From Nocardioides sp. LHD-245 (GTDB lineage: Bacteria; Actinomycetota; Actinomycetes; Propionibacteriales; Nocardioidaceae), in contig NZ_JAVFWN010000011.1 in the NCBI RefSeq assembly GCF_030929495.1, positions 62,001 through 126,000 of the forward strand: 64,000 bases of DNA. Direction: 5' to 3'. Positions 44,038 through 52,841 of this stretch are shown here, in pieces. How positions within the stretch are numbered: the first letter of the stretch is position 1; every line of letters begins with the position of its first letter. The position numbers were made by a program, and so were the translations under genes. Under the pieces are notes generated by a model. That model ran no database searches. It worked only from the letters and a program-made list of their open reading frames with translations, and was not told the DNA's origin.

Positions 44038-44086
44038 AGCCTAGCGCGGACCCGGCACCTCCGTCGCGCGCATCCCTTGAAGAATC

Positions 44087-44104
44087 GGTAACCGTTGTGT
44101 TACC
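44087..44104. promoter_or_regulatory. ArsR-type operator upstream of 44113
   Basis: GGTAAC and GTTACC separated by 6 bp form a perfect inverted repeat. It overlaps TACCAA (44101-44106), a -10-like element ending 6 nt before the regulator ATG. TTGAAG (44078-44083) could be the -35. Confidence 0.6.
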
Positions 44105-44112
44105 AATAGGCC

Positions 44113-44475
44113 ATGGACGCGTTCGCGGCGATCGCCGACCCGGTCCGCCGCAGCCTGCTGGAGCGGCTCGCGAGCGGCCCGGCGCGCGTGGTCGACCTCG
44201 CCGCGGAGCACCCGATCAGCCGCCCGGCGATCAGCAAGCACCTGCGCCTGCTCGTCGAGGCGGGACTGGTGGCGGCCGACCAGCACGGTCGGGAGCGGCA
44301 CTACCGGCTGGTCCGGGCCGGCCTCGCCCCCGTGCGGAGCTGGACCGACGCGCTGGTCCGCACCGCTCCCCCGATCCCCGCGTCGGCACTCGACGGTCTC
44401 GACCTCGAGGTCCGCCGCACCAGCCGCGACCGCCGCGGCACCCCGACCCCGCGCACCCACGAGGAGACCGCATGA
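44113..44475 (+). CDS. ArsR-family transcriptional regulator
   Basis: 120 residues, winged HTH: AIADPVRRSLLERLASGPARV, HPISRPAISKHLRLLVEAGLV and GRERHYRLVRAGL. No metal-binding Cys pair, so it belongs to the metal-free SRPBCC-partner type of ArsR repressors. It is coupled (ATGA) to the AHSA1-like gene and has a palindrome in its own promoter. Confidence 0.92.
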   Translation: MDAFAAIADPVRRSLLERLASGPARVVDLAAEHPISRPAISKHLRLLVEAGLVAADQHGRERHYRLVRAGLAPVRSWTDALVRTAPPIPASALDGLDLEVRRTSRDRRGTPTPRTHEETA

Positions 44476-45008
44476 CCGCCCCGACGCCACCGACCGCTCC
44501 GACCGCCACCGGCCGCCGCCGGGACCACGACGACGAGACCTACGTCGAGCTCGTCCGCACCTTCCGCGCGCCGATCGAGGACGTGTGGGCGGCCGTGACC
44601 GAGTCCGACCGGCTGGCCCGCTGGCTCGGCACCTGGACCGGAGATCCCGCCGACGGCGAGGTGGTCTTCCAGATGACCTACGAGGGCGACGACGTGCCCG
44701 GGGAGAAGTTCACGATCGACGAGTGCGTGCCGCCGTACCGGCTGCGGATCACGACCTCGATGCCCTACGACGGCGAGAACCCCGAGCAGTGGCAGCTGCG
44801 TCTCGACCTCGCGGAGGCCGACGGGGTCACGTCACTGACCTTCGCGCAGAACGTCCCCGATCCCGAGATGGCCGAGAACGTCGGGCCCGGCTGGGACTAC
44901 TACCTCGACCGCATGGTCGCCGCGGAGACCGGTGCCGACCCGGCGGCGATCGACTTCGACGACTACTACCCCGCACTCTCGGAGCACTACCGGCGCGCCT
45001 TCGGCTGA
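44472..45008 (+). CDS. SRPBCC / AHSA1-like ligand-binding protein
   Basis: 178 residues. ETYVELVRTFRAPIEDVWAAV, RLARWLGTWTGDP, GEKFTIDECVPPYRLRITTS and NVGPGWDYYLDRMVAA are typical of the AHSA1/START-like SRPBCC fold, a hydrophobic-pocket protein. With ArsR it forms a common two-gene unit; the physiological ligand is not known. Start ATG 44472 in the overlap. Confidence 0.9.
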   Translation: MTAPTPPTAPTATGRRRDHDDETYVELVRTFRAPIEDVWAAVTESDRLARWLGTWTGDPADGEVVFQMTYEGDDVPGEKFTIDECVPPYRLRITTSMPYDGENPEQWQLRLDLAEADGVTSLTFAQNVPDPEMAENVGPGWDYYLDRMVAAETGADPAAIDFDDYYPALSEHYRRAFG

Positions 45009-45042
45009 GGACGAGCGGCGCCCTAGGATCGACGGGATCGCC

Positions 45043-46047
45043 ATGAATCCCGTCCCGGACCGCCCCCGCAGGCTGCTGCTCGCCGTCGACGCGCCGTCCC
45101 TGCTGCACCGCCACCACCACGCGCGTGCCCACACCCGGCACCGCGACCGGGGCGGACGGCCCGCCTGGGCGCTGCACGGCATGCTGCGCCAGATCATCGA
45201 GTCGATCGACTCCTTCGCGCCGGACGCGGTGATCTTCGGCCTCGACGACCGGACCTCCTCGGCGCGCCGCGACGCCTACCCCGACTACAAGGCCGGCCGG
45301 GCCGAGAAGGACCCCGAGCTGGTCGACCAGCTCGACCGCGCGGGCGCCCTGCTCGACGCTCTCGGCCTGGCCACGCTCACCCCGCCCGGCCTGGAGGCCG
45401 ACGACGTGAACGCCTCCGCCGCCACCTGGGCGGAGACCAACGGCTGGAACTGCGTGATCATCACCTCCGACCGCGACTCCTTCGCCCACATCAGCGAGCA
45501 CACCCGGGTCCTCCGGCTGATCGACGGCGGCATCCACGGCTCGCCCCTGCTCACCCCCGCCCATCTCCGCGCGATGTACGGCGTCCCGGCGGAGCGCTAC
45601 CTGGAGTTCGCCGCCGTGCGCGGCGATGCCAGCGACAACCTGCCCGGGGTCGCCGGGATCGGCGAGAAGACGGCCGCCTACCTGCTCTCCCACATCGGCT
45701 CGATGCGCGAGATCTGGGCCGACATCGAGCACGACGAGGGCCGCTCGGTGGTCGCGGCCCTGGACGCCTGGGCCGAGGAGACCGGCGCCCGCCGCACCGG
45801 CGCCACCGTCCTCAAGCGGCTCTCCGCGCCGGGCGCCCGCGCGACCTACGAGTTCAACCTGCGGCTGATGTCGGGCCGCACCGACCTCGATCTCGGGCTG
45901 ACCCCCGACGTGCCGGGCACGCCCGGCCTGCTGCCGCTCGACATCGAGCGGGTCGAGCGGGTGGTGGGCCACCTCAACATGGACGCCACCACCGCCCTGG
46001 CACTGCGGGTGCTGACCGGCGACCCGGCCTCCGTGCCCCGCGGGTGA
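45043..46047 (+). CDS. 5'-3' exonuclease (FEN / Pol I N-domain type)
   Basis: 334 residues. LLLAVDAPSLLHRHHHA, VIFGLDDRTSSARRDAYPDYKAG, LGLATLTPPGLEADDVNAS, VIITSDRDSFAHI and GDASDNLPGVAGIGEKTAAYLL are the acidic cluster and helix-hairpin-helix of stand-alone bacterial FEN homologues. It trims 5' flaps or RNA primers using two divalent metals. TAGGAT (45024-45029) precedes the ATG by 13 nt. Full length for the stand-alone type. Confidence 0.92.
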   Translation: MNPVPDRPRRLLLAVDAPSLLHRHHHARAHTRHRDRGGRPAWALHGMLRQIIESIDSFAPDAVIFGLDDRTSSARRDAYPDYKAGRAEKDPELVDQLDRAGALLDALGLATLTPPGLEADDVNASAATWAETNGWNCVIITSDRDSFAHISEHTRVLRLIDGGIHGSPLLTPAHLRAMYGVPAERYLEFAAVRGDASDNLPGVAGIGEKTAAYLLSHIGSMREIWADIEHDEGRSVVAALDAWAEETGARRTGATVLKRLSAPGARATYEFNLRLMSGRTDLDLGLTPDVPGTPGLLPLDIERVERVVGHLNMDATTALALRVLTGDPASVPRG

Positions 46048-46056
46048 GCAGCCGGC

Positions 46057-47280
46057 TCAGAGCCCGTCTCGCTCCACCGGGCAGGTCATGCACCGAGGCC
46101 CGCCGCGCCCCCGGCCCAGCTCGCTGCCCGCGATGGTGATCACCTCGACCCCGTGCGCGCGCAGGTGGTCGTTGGTCGCGGCGTTGCGCTCGTAGGCGAC
46201 CACCACACCCGGCCGCACCGCGAGCACGTTGCACCCGTCATCCCACTGCTCGCGCTCTGCCGCGCGGGCGTCCTGGCTCGGCGTCAGCACCCGGATCCGG
46301 TCCAGTCCGAGCGCCGTCGCGATCGCCGCGTGCAGGCCGCCGGGCGGGTGGGCGGTGACCGCGAGCTCCTTGTCGGTGTCGCCGGGCTCGATCGTGTACG
46401 CCGGCAGGTCGCCCAGCCCGGCGTACTGGGTCAACGTCTCCTCGTCGATCATCGTCAGCACCGTGTCGAGGTGCATGAACGCCCGCCGGCGCGGCAGCGC
46501 GACCGCCACGATCCGCCGGGCGCTGCCGGCCGCGAACAGCCGGTGGGCGAGCCGCTCGATGCCCTGGGGCGTCGTCCGCTCACTCATCCCCACCAGCACC
46601 GCGCCGCGGCCCAGCACCAGGATGTCGCCGCCCTCGATGGTCGCCGGCGCGTCCGCCGTCCCGTCGGACCACCACCGGAACCCGGTCCCGGCGAAGGCCG
46701 GGTGCCATCGGTAGATCGCCTCGTAGTGGACGGTCTCGCGCATCCGAGCGCGCCGACTCATCGCGTTGACGCTGACGCCGTCGTAGACCCATGCGGAGGT
46801 GTCGCGGGTGAAGAGCTGGTTCGGCAGCGGGGGCACCAGCAGGTCGTCGGCCTCGAGGGTCCGGACGACGACCGAGCGGGGCTCCTCGATCCGCTCCATC
46901 AGCTCGGCGCGGGTCATCCCCCCGACCAGGCGGGCGGCGAGCTCCGCAGGGTCCAGGCCGGCGAACAGGTTGTGCAGGGCGTCGGCGGCGAGCGGCCCGT
47001 AGATCCGCTCGTCGAAGGTCGCGGCCAGCACGTGCGCGCGAGCCTGCGGGATCTCCAGCGTCTCGGCGAGCAACCGGTCCAGCAGGTGCACGACCACCCC
47101 CTCGGCCCGCAGCGCCGCGGCGAAGGCGTCGTGCTCCTCGCGCGCCCGGCTGACCCACGGCAGGTCGTCGAACAGGTAGTCGTCCTTGTTGGTCGGGGTG
47201 AGCCGTTCGATCTCGAGCCCTGGGCGGTGCAGGATCGCCTGGCGCAGGGTGCCGACCTCGGATCCGACGTAGAGGGCCAT
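46057..47280 (-). CDS. arcA: arginine deiminase
   Basis: 407 residues. LYVGSEVGTLRQAILHRPGLE, FTRDTSAWV, TIEGGDILVLG, AFMHLDTVLTMI and the nucleophile Cys397 in GGPRCMTCPVERD mark ArcA. It converts arginine to citrulline and ammonia. No arcB or arcC is next to it, so it may serve ammonia or citrulline supply rather than a full ADI pathway. The reverse-strand TACCGT (47287-47292) ends 6 nt before the ATG, so leaderless. Confidence 0.95.
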   Translation of the reverse strand: MALYVGSEVGTLRQAILHRPGLEIERLTPTNKDDYLFDDLPWVSRAREEHDAFAAALRAEGVVVHLLDRLLAETLEIPQARAHVLAATFDERIYGPLAADALHNLFAGLDPAELAARLVGGMTRAELMERIEEPRSVVVRTLEADDLLVPPLPNQLFTRDTSAWVYDGVSVNAMSRRARMRETVHYEAIYRWHPAFAGTGFRWWSDGTADAPATIEGGDILVLGRGAVLVGMSERTTPQGIERLAHRLFAAGSARRIVAVALPRRRAFMHLDTVLTMIDEETLTQYAGLGDLPAYTIEPGDTDKELAVTAHPPGGLHAAIATALGLDRIRVLTPSQDARAAEREQWDDGCNVLAVRPGVVVAYERNAATNDHLRAHGVEVITIAGSELGRGRGGPRCMTCPVERDGL

Positions 47281-47314
47281 CACCGCACGGTACCCACTGC
47301 GCGATGATGACCCG

Positions 47315-48823
47315 GTGACCGACGACGCCCCCGCCACCGGCCTGACCGAGCTGCTCGCGCGGCGCTTCCTCACGACCGACGAGGCCCGCGGGGAGAAGGT
47401 CGCCCGCTGGCACGCCCGCGATCGCCGTACCGCACGGGAGAACATCGCCGACCTGGTCGACGCCGGCTCGTTCGTGGAGTACGGCCGGTTCGTGACCGCG
47501 GCCCAGGAGCGGCGCCGGCCGTTGGCGGAGCTGGTCGTCGAGGCACCCGCCGACGGCATCATCGGTGGCACCGCCACCATCGACGGGCGGCCGTGCGCGG
47601 TGCTGTCCTACGACTACCTCGTCATGGCGGGCACCCAGGGCATGCGCGGGCACCGCAAGTCCGACCGCCTCATCGAGCTGGTCGGGCGGATGGGGCTGCC
47701 GACCGTGTTCTTCACCGAGGGCGGCGGCGGCCGGCCCGGCGACGTCGACCTGCCGCTGGTCTCCGCCCTCGATGTCGGCTCGTTCGCGCTGTGGGGCGCC
47801 CTGGAGGGCGTGGTGCCGCGGATCGCCGTCGTGTCGGGCCGCTGCTTCGCCGGCAACGCCGTGCTGGCCGGCAGCGCCGACCTGCGGATCGCGACCCCGG
47901 ACGCCAACCTCGGCATGGCCGGGCCGGCGATGATCGCGGGCGGCGGGCTCGGGCGGTTCGCCGCCGAGGAGATCGGCCCGGTCGAGGTCCAGGCGGCCAA
48001 CGGGGTGCTGGACGTCGTGGTCGACGACGAGGAGGAGGCGGTCGCCGTCGTACGACGCATCCTCGGCTACCTGGCCGGCCCCGTCCCCTCCGCCGGTGCC
48101 ACCACCGACCCCGCGGACCTGCGCACGATGCTGCCCGCCAACGACCGGGAGGCCTTCGACGTCCGCCCGGTCGTGGAGGCCCTCGCCGACCCGGACAGCG
48201 TGACCTGGCTGCGCGCGAGCTGGGCGCGTGAGCTGGTCACCGCGTTCGCCCGCATCGACGGCATCCCGCTCGGGGTGGTCGCCAATCAGTCGACGCACCT
48301 CGCCGGAGCGCTGACCGCCGAAGCATCCGCCAAGGCCGCCGACTTCCTCGGGCTGTGTGAGCGCTGGGGACTCCCCGTCCTCTCGCTCGTCGACACCCCC
48401 GGCTTCATGGTCGGCCCGGACGCCGAGGAGGCCGGGCTGGTGCGGCACGCGTCGCGGATGGTCAACGCCGGCGCCCGGCTCACCGTCCCGCTGGTCGGCG
48501 TGGTGCTGCGTCGCGGCTACGGCCTCGGCGCCCAGGCGATGCTGGGCGGGAGCACCCACCGGCCGCTGCTCACCGTGGCCTGGCCGGACGCGCACCTCGG
48601 CGCGATGGGCCTGGAGGGCGCCGTCCGGCTCTCCCTGGCGCACGAGCTGGCCGCCCTGCCGGAGGACGAGCGCGAGGAGGCGGTCGCCCGGCACACCGCC
48701 GAGCTGCGCGCCCACGCCAGCGCGCTCAACGTGGCGCGGGTGTTCGAGATCGACGACGTGATCGACCCGGCCGAGACCCGGACGGTCGTCGCCGCGACCC
48801 TGCGGGCCGCCGCCCCGCGCTAG
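47315..48823 (+). CDS. acyl-CoA carboxylase carboxyltransferase (beta) subunit
   Basis: 502 residues. N-terminal RRTARENIADLVDAGSFVEYG, GIIGGTATIDGRPCAVLSYDY, a crotonase-type N half with FFTEGGGGRPGDV and SGRCFAGNAVLAGSADL, a C half with LVDTPGFMVGPDAEEAG, RHASRMVNA and GGSTHRPLLTVAWPDAHLGAMGLEGAV. It transfers carboxyl from carboxybiotin to an acyl-CoA. No biotin carboxylase/BCCP gene is nearby. The stop shares CTAG with the convergent kinase stop (48820-48823). Confidence 0.9.
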   Translation: MTDDAPATGLTELLARRFLTTDEARGEKVARWHARDRRTARENIADLVDAGSFVEYGRFVTAAQERRRPLAELVVEAPADGIIGGTATIDGRPCAVLSYDYLVMAGTQGMRGHRKSDRLIELVGRMGLPTVFFTEGGGGRPGDVDLPLVSALDVGSFALWGALEGVVPRIAVVSGRCFAGNAVLAGSADLRIATPDANLGMAGPAMIAGGGLGRFAAEEIGPVEVQAANGVLDVVVDDEEEAVAVVRRILGYLAGPVPSAGATTDPADLRTMLPANDREAFDVRPVVEALADPDSVTWLRASWARELVTAFARIDGIPLGVVANQSTHLAGALTAEASAKAADFLGLCERWGLPVLSLVDTPGFMVGPDAEEAGLVRHASRMVNAGARLTVPLVGVVLRRGYGLGAQAMLGGSTHRPLLTVAWPDAHLGAMGLEGAVRLSLAHELAALPEDEREEAVARHTAELRAHASALNVARVFEIDDVIDPAETRTVVAATLRAAAPR

Positions 48824-50424
48824 GACCCGGACGGCGAGCGCGGCACCGTCCAGACCAGCGTGGTCCCACCGTCCGGCGCGGAGACGACCTGCAGGCCGCC
48901 GCCGCGCTGCTCGGCCCGTGCCCGCATGTTGGCGATCCCGCTCTCCGTCACCGCACCGGTCATCCCGCGGCCGTTGTCGCTGACCGTCAGCGCGATCTCG
49001 GCGCCGGCCTCGAGCGTCACCTCGACCGCACTCGCGCCCGCGTGGCGGCTCGCGTTGGACAGGCCCTCGGCCAGGACCGCGAGCAGGTCGGGGACGACAT
49101 CCTCGGGGACAAGCGTGCGGACCGGACCCTCGAAGCGCAGTGCGGGCCGGAACTTCAGCGTCGACGCCGCCCGGTCGACCAGCCGGGTGACCTCGGCCTG
49201 CACGTCGCCCGCGGTGTCGATCGAGCTCAGCCCGAAGATCGCCCGCCGGATGTCCTTGATCGTGGCGTCGAGGTCGTCGACGGCCTGCTCGATGCGCGCC
49301 GCGACCTCCGGCCGCTGCACCAGCCGGGTCGCCCCCTGCAGGCCCAGCCCGACCGCGAAGAGCCGCTGGATGACCAGGTCGTGGAGGTCGCGCCCGATCC
49401 GGTCGCGGTCCTCGAGGACCGCGAGCCGACGCTGGTCCTCCCGCGCCTCGGCCAGCTGCAACGACAGCGCCGCCTGCTCGGCGTACGCCGCGACGAGCTG
49501 GGGATCGAGCAGGTGGTAGCGATCCTCGTGCTCCGAGGACCAGGCCAGCGACAGCGTGCCGCCCACACCCGCCGACGGCGCGAACGGGACCGCGAGCACC
49601 GGCCCGTCGCCAGGGTCCCCGGAACCGCTGCGGGCGATCACCGACGGGCCGTCGTCGCGGGTGAGCGTGACCCAGGCGGCATCGGCGCCGGCCAGGTCCC
49701 GCGCCCGGTCCGTCAGCTTGGCGACCGGGTCGTCGGCCGGGTCCGGGTCGGCCAGCGCCGGCGCGAGCGCGGCCGTGGCCCGGGCCCAGGCCTCGCGGGT
49801 CGTGGTCTCCTCGTAGAGCCGGGCGTTCTCGATCGCGACGCCGGCCGCGGCGGCGAGGGCGACCACGATCTCCTCGTCCTCGGCCGTGAAGTCGCCTCCC
49901 CCGGCCTTCTCCGTCAGGTACAGGTTCCCGAAGACCCGGTCCCGGATCCGCACGGGCACGCCGAGGAAGGAGCTCATCGGCGGGTGGTGCTCCGGGAAGC
50001 CGTACGACGCCGGGTGCTCGGCGATGTCGCGCAGACGCAGCGGCTCAGGCCGGTCGATGATCAGGCCGAGCAGGCCGTGTCCGGTCGGCAGCTCGCCGAT
50101 CTCGGCGGCGAGGTCCGCGGAGATGCCGTGGTGGACGAAGGTCCGCAGGCGCCGGCTGCCGCCGGCGCTCAGCACGCCCAGCGCGGCGTACCGCGCGTCG
50201 ACGAGGCGGCTGGCGATGGCGACGATGCGCGCCAGGACGCCGTCGAGGCTGAGATCCGCGGAGATGGTGACCACGGCGTCGAGAAGGAGCTGCAGGCGCG
50301 CCTGCTGGTCGAGGGCGCCGTGCATCCGGTCGAGCACGGCGCGCACCAGGTCCTCGAACTCGACCTCGTCCAGGTCCGCCGGCCGGCCGGCGTCCGCCCC
50401 GTCCATCCCGTCCCTCCCGCTCAT
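48820..50424 (-). CDS. DosS/DevS-like GAF sensor histidine kinase
   Basis: 534 residues from ATG 50424; reverse-strand TAGCGT (50433-50438) ends 8 nt upstream (leaderless). Two GAF domains (about 60-205 and 215-330), HisKA_3 with GRDLHDLVIQRLFAVGLGL (His348) and an HATPase ending GGTTLVWTVP. GAF1 carries YGFPEHHPPMSSFLGVPV, the motif around the haem-ligand histidine of mycobacterial DosS/DosT, so oxygen/NO/redox sensing through haem is likely. Partner regulator is at 50942. It forms one dormancy-type block with the flavin oxidase, nitroreductase, cytochrome bd and stress proteins. Confidence 0.92.
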   Translation of the reverse strand: MSGRDGMDGADAGRPADLDEVEFEDLVRAVLDRMHGALDQQARLQLLLDAVVTISADLSLDGVLARIVAIASRLVDARYAALGVLSAGGSRRLRTFVHHGISADLAAEIGELPTGHGLLGLIIDRPEPLRLRDIAEHPASYGFPEHHPPMSSFLGVPVRIRDRVFGNLYLTEKAGGGDFTAEDEEIVVALAAAAGVAIENARLYEETTTREAWARATAALAPALADPDPADDPVAKLTDRARDLAGADAAWVTLTRDDGPSVIARSGSGDPGDGPVLAVPFAPSAGVGGTLSLAWSSEHEDRYHLLDPQLVAAYAEQAALSLQLAEAREDQRRLAVLEDRDRIGRDLHDLVIQRLFAVGLGLQGATRLVQRPEVAARIEQAVDDLDATIKDIRRAIFGLSSIDTAGDVQAEVTRLVDRAASTLKFRPALRFEGPVRTLVPEDVVPDLLAVLAEGLSNASRHAGASAVEVTLEAGAEIALTVSDNGRGMTGAVTESGIANMRARAEQRGGGLQVVSAPDGGTTLVWTVPRSPSGS

Positions 50425-50446
50425 GCCCCCGAACGCTACCGGCAGT

Positions 50447-50460
50447 GGGTACAAGGACCC
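50447..50460. promoter_or_regulatory. weak DosR-like palindrome between kinase and oxidase genes
   Basis: GGGTAC-AA-GGACCC is an imperfect palindrome with GGG/CCC ends like a DosR box but only about 9 of 14 core matches. It lies 22 bp upstream of the kinase start and 94 bp before the oxidase start. Confidence 0.25.
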
Positions 50461-50553
50461 GCCGTCATCGGGACTCCCGCATCTGGGTCCCCGCCCGTCG
50501 GCCGGACAGCATGGAGCCGTCCCCGCAAGGGGCCCGACGAGGAGGTGGTCCCG

Positions 50554-50967
50554 GTGCACGATTCCGACGTTCAGCCCGGCCGACTGGTGGTTCTGTCCGA
50601 GGAGGAGTGCTGGGACCTCCTCCGCTCGCGGCCCGTGGGCCGGCTCGCCTGGTCCGGTGCGGAGGGCGTGTCCGTCGTCCCGGTCAACTACGTGGTCGAC
50701 GACGGCGCGGTGCTGCTGCGCACCACGCCCTACTCGCTCATGGCACGCGACGGCGCCGACCGCGAGGTGGCGTTCGAGGTCGACGACATCGACGAGGAGC
50801 GGCACGGCGGATGGAGCGTGCTCGTCCGCGGGCGCTGCGAGCGGGAGCGCGTCGCGTCCGACGGACCGCGCCCCTGGGTCACCGGCCCCCGCGTGCTCGG
50901 GCTGCGGATCGCCGTGGGATCGGTGACCGGACGCCGGCTGCTCAGCTCGACGGCGGAGCGTGCTTGA
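50554..50967 (+). CDS. pyridoxamine 5'-phosphate oxidase-like flavin/F420-binding protein
   Basis: 137 residues. GRLVVLSEEECWDLLRSRPVGRLAW, VVPVNYVVDDGAVLLRTTPYS, AFEVDDID and GWSVLVRGRCER give the split-barrel PNPOx fold. Such small proteins reduce or bind flavin/F420-linked substrates and are frequent members of actinobacterial DosR regulons. GTG 50554 follows GAGGAGGTGG. It ends inside the convergent regulator gene (26-bp overlap). Confidence 0.85.
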   Translation: MHDSDVQPGRLVVLSEEECWDLLRSRPVGRLAWSGAEGVSVVPVNYVVDDGAVLLRTTPYSLMARDGADREVAFEVDDIDEERHGGWSVLVRGRCERERVASDGPRPWVTGPRVLGLRIAVGSVTGRRLLSSTAERA

Positions 50968-51613
50968 CCGCGTAGATGGCCGCCTGGGTCCGGCTCGACA
51001 TGCCGAGCTTGGCGAGGAGCGAGGAGACGTAGTTCTTCACCGTCTTCTCGGCGAGGTGGATCTCCCTGGCGATCTGGCGGTTGGTCAGGCCCTGGCCGAT
51101 CAGGTCGAGGATCCGCAGTTCCTGCTCGGTCAGCGACGAGAGCTCCTTGTTGACCGGCGGGCCGGAGCGGATCCGGTCGAGCACCTGCGCGGTCACCGAC
51201 GGATCGAGGGTCGACTGCCCGGCAGCCACCCGGCGCACGATGTCGAGCAGGTCGTTGCCGCGCACCTGCTTGAGCACGTAGCCGGCCGCGCCGGCCATGA
51301 TCGCCGAGAAGAGCGCGTCGTCGTCGTCGTACGACGTCAGGATCAGGGCCTTGATCGACGGGTCCTGCGAGCGTACGTCGCGGCACACGTCGATGCCCGA
51401 GCCGTCGGGCAGCCGGCCGTCGAGGATCGCGACGTCGGGACGCAGCGCGGGGATCCGGCGGGTCGCCTCCTGGGCGGACTCCGACTCGCCGACGACGACG
51501 ATGTCGCCCTCACTCTCGAGCAGGTCGCGGATCCCCCGACGGATCATCTCGTGGTCGTCGAGCAGGTAGACCCGGATCTGGGCCGCGGCGGTCGCCGTCG
51601 CATCGTCACTCAC
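50942..51613 (-). CDS. DosR/DevR-like response regulator (NarL family)
   Basis: 223 residues from GTG 51613; the frame is open far upstream without coding character. Receiver with LLDDHEMIRRG, Asp65 in VAILDGRLPDG and Lys115 in YVLKQV; LuxR HTH with LSSLTEQELRILDLIGQGLTN, RQIAREIHLAEKTVKNYVS. Close in pattern to DosR, including the KTVKNYVS recognition helix. Expected partner of the kinase at 48820 and controller of the 50.5-60.5 kb genes. Its 3' end overlaps the convergent flavin oxidase by 26 bp. Confidence 0.92.
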   Translation of the reverse strand: MSDDATATAAAQIRVYLLDDHEMIRRGIRDLLESEGDIVVVGESESAQEATRRIPALRPDVAILDGRLPDGSGIDVCRDVRSQDPSIKALILTSYDDDDALFSAIMAGAAGYVLKQVRGNDLLDIVRRVAAGQSTLDPSVTAQVLDRIRSGPPVNKELSSLTEQELRILDLIGQGLTNRQIAREIHLAEKTVKNYVSSLLAKLGMSSRTQAAIYAVKHAPPSS

Positions 51614-51667
51614 CCCACCCACGGTAGCCGCGAACCGAGCCTCCGGGGAGGACCGCGCGCCCGCCGG

Positions 51668-51687
51668 CTCGGGACCTTCGACCCTCC
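51668..51687 (+). promoter_or_regulatory. candidate DosR box upstream of the nitroreductase
   Basis: CTCGGGACCTTCGACCCTCC agrees with the 20-bp mycobacterial DosR consensus at about 13 of 20 positions, with the key GGGAC and CCC halves present. It lies 53 bp before the nitroreductase start and 54 bp from the regulator start, so it could serve both. Confidence 0.45.
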
Positions 51688-51740
51688 CGTGGACGACGCC
51701 GGGCGAGCAGGCTGGTCCGGAGACCGAGAGGAGCAGCGCC

Positions 51741-52802
51741 ATGAGCAGTCCCGCTGTGCCGCGCATCGAGCCCGCACCGACGACCGACGTCGAGCGCCTG
51801 GTGTCACTGGCCTGCCGGGCGCCGAGCGTGCACAACACCCAGCCCTGGCGCTGGCGGTACGCCGGCGGACTGCTCACCCTCTCCGCGGACCTGTCCCGCC
51901 GCCTGGCCGTGGAGGACCCGCGCGGCCGCGACCTCACCCTCAGCTGCGGAGCGGCCCTGCACCACCTGCAGTTCGCGGCCCGGGCGCTCGGCTGGGCCAC
52001 CGACGTCGAACGGCTGCCGCCGGGCCCCGACGAGACCGAGCTGGCGCGGATCCGGGTGCACCGGACCGACCGGACCGTCGTCGTACCCGAGGACCTGGAG
52101 CTGCTGGACGCCCGCCGTACCGACCGCCGCCGGTTCACCGCATGGCCGGTCCCCGGGCACCGGCTCGATGACCTGTGCCGCCTGGCCGCGCCGTGGGGCG
52201 TACGCGCCGCCGCGGTGAGCGACGACGGCGCCCGCTTCCGGCTCGAGCTGCTCGCCAACCAGGCGCTGACCGCCCTGGAGCTCGACGCCCGCCGCCAAGC
52301 CGAGCAGGACCACTGGATCGGCCGCGGCAGCGCCGACGGCATCCCCCCAGACCTGCTGCCCGACGAGCCCGATCCGCTGCAGGCCCGCTCGCGCTTCCGG
52401 CCCGGGCTGCTGGAGGACACCCGAATGGTGCTCCACGGCGGGGACCGGGTGATCGCGCTCGGGGGTGCCGACGACGACGTGGCCGGGTGGCTGCGCTCCG
52501 GCGAGGCGATGAGCGCCCTGTGGCTCGAGGCCACCCGTGAGGGGCTGTCGGTGGTCCCGATGAGCCAGCCGACCGAGGTGGAGGAGACCCGCCGCGAGAT
52601 CGGCCGCTCCGTGTTGGGCGGCGCCTTCGAGCCGCATGTCCTGCTCCGCGTGGGGTGGCAGGCGATCGGCCGCGGCGGGCTCCCCCGGACACCCCGGCGC
52701 CCGCTCGCCGACGTCCTCGAGGTCCAAGGCCCAGCCTGGGGGCCGAAAGTCCCGTCGCGCGGGGGATTCCGGCCGTGGGGCCGCACCCCGGGTGCTTCCT
52801 AG
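51741..52802 (+). CDS. Acg-family nitroreductase-like protein
   Basis: 353 residues. LACRAPSVHNTQPWRWRY (Acg signature), DLTLSCGAALHHLQFAARAL, HRTDRTVVVPEDLELLDARRTDRR, and LWLEATREGLSVVPMSQPTEV with LLRVGWQ. The double nitroreductase fold matches the DosR-regulated Acg group (Rv2032 type); these may sequester FMN rather than reduce substrates. ATG 51741 follows GAGAGGAG. The cytochrome bd operon starts 39 bp after it. Confidence 0.88.
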   Translation: MSSPAVPRIEPAPTTDVERLVSLACRAPSVHNTQPWRWRYAGGLLTLSADLSRRLAVEDPRGRDLTLSCGAALHHLQFAARALGWATDVERLPPGPDETELARIRVHRTDRTVVVPEDLELLDARRTDRRRFTAWPVPGHRLDDLCRLAAPWGVRAAAVSDDGARFRLELLANQALTALELDARRQAEQDHWIGRGSADGIPPDLLPDEPDPLQARSRFRPGLLEDTRMVLHGGDRVIALGGADDDVAGWLRSGEAMSALWLEATREGLSVVPMSQPTEVEETRREIGRSVLGGAFEPHVLLRVGWQAIGRGGLPRTPRRPLADVLEVQGPAWGPKVPSRGGFRPWGRTPGAS

Positions 52803-52841
52803 CGTGGGCCTGTCAGCCCCCGCCCTCTGCCAGGAGCACCT

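Noticed and set aside
48820..48823. Convergent stop codons sharing CTAG
   Set aside because: Seen directly but a common outcome of tight convergent packing; no further meaning claimed.
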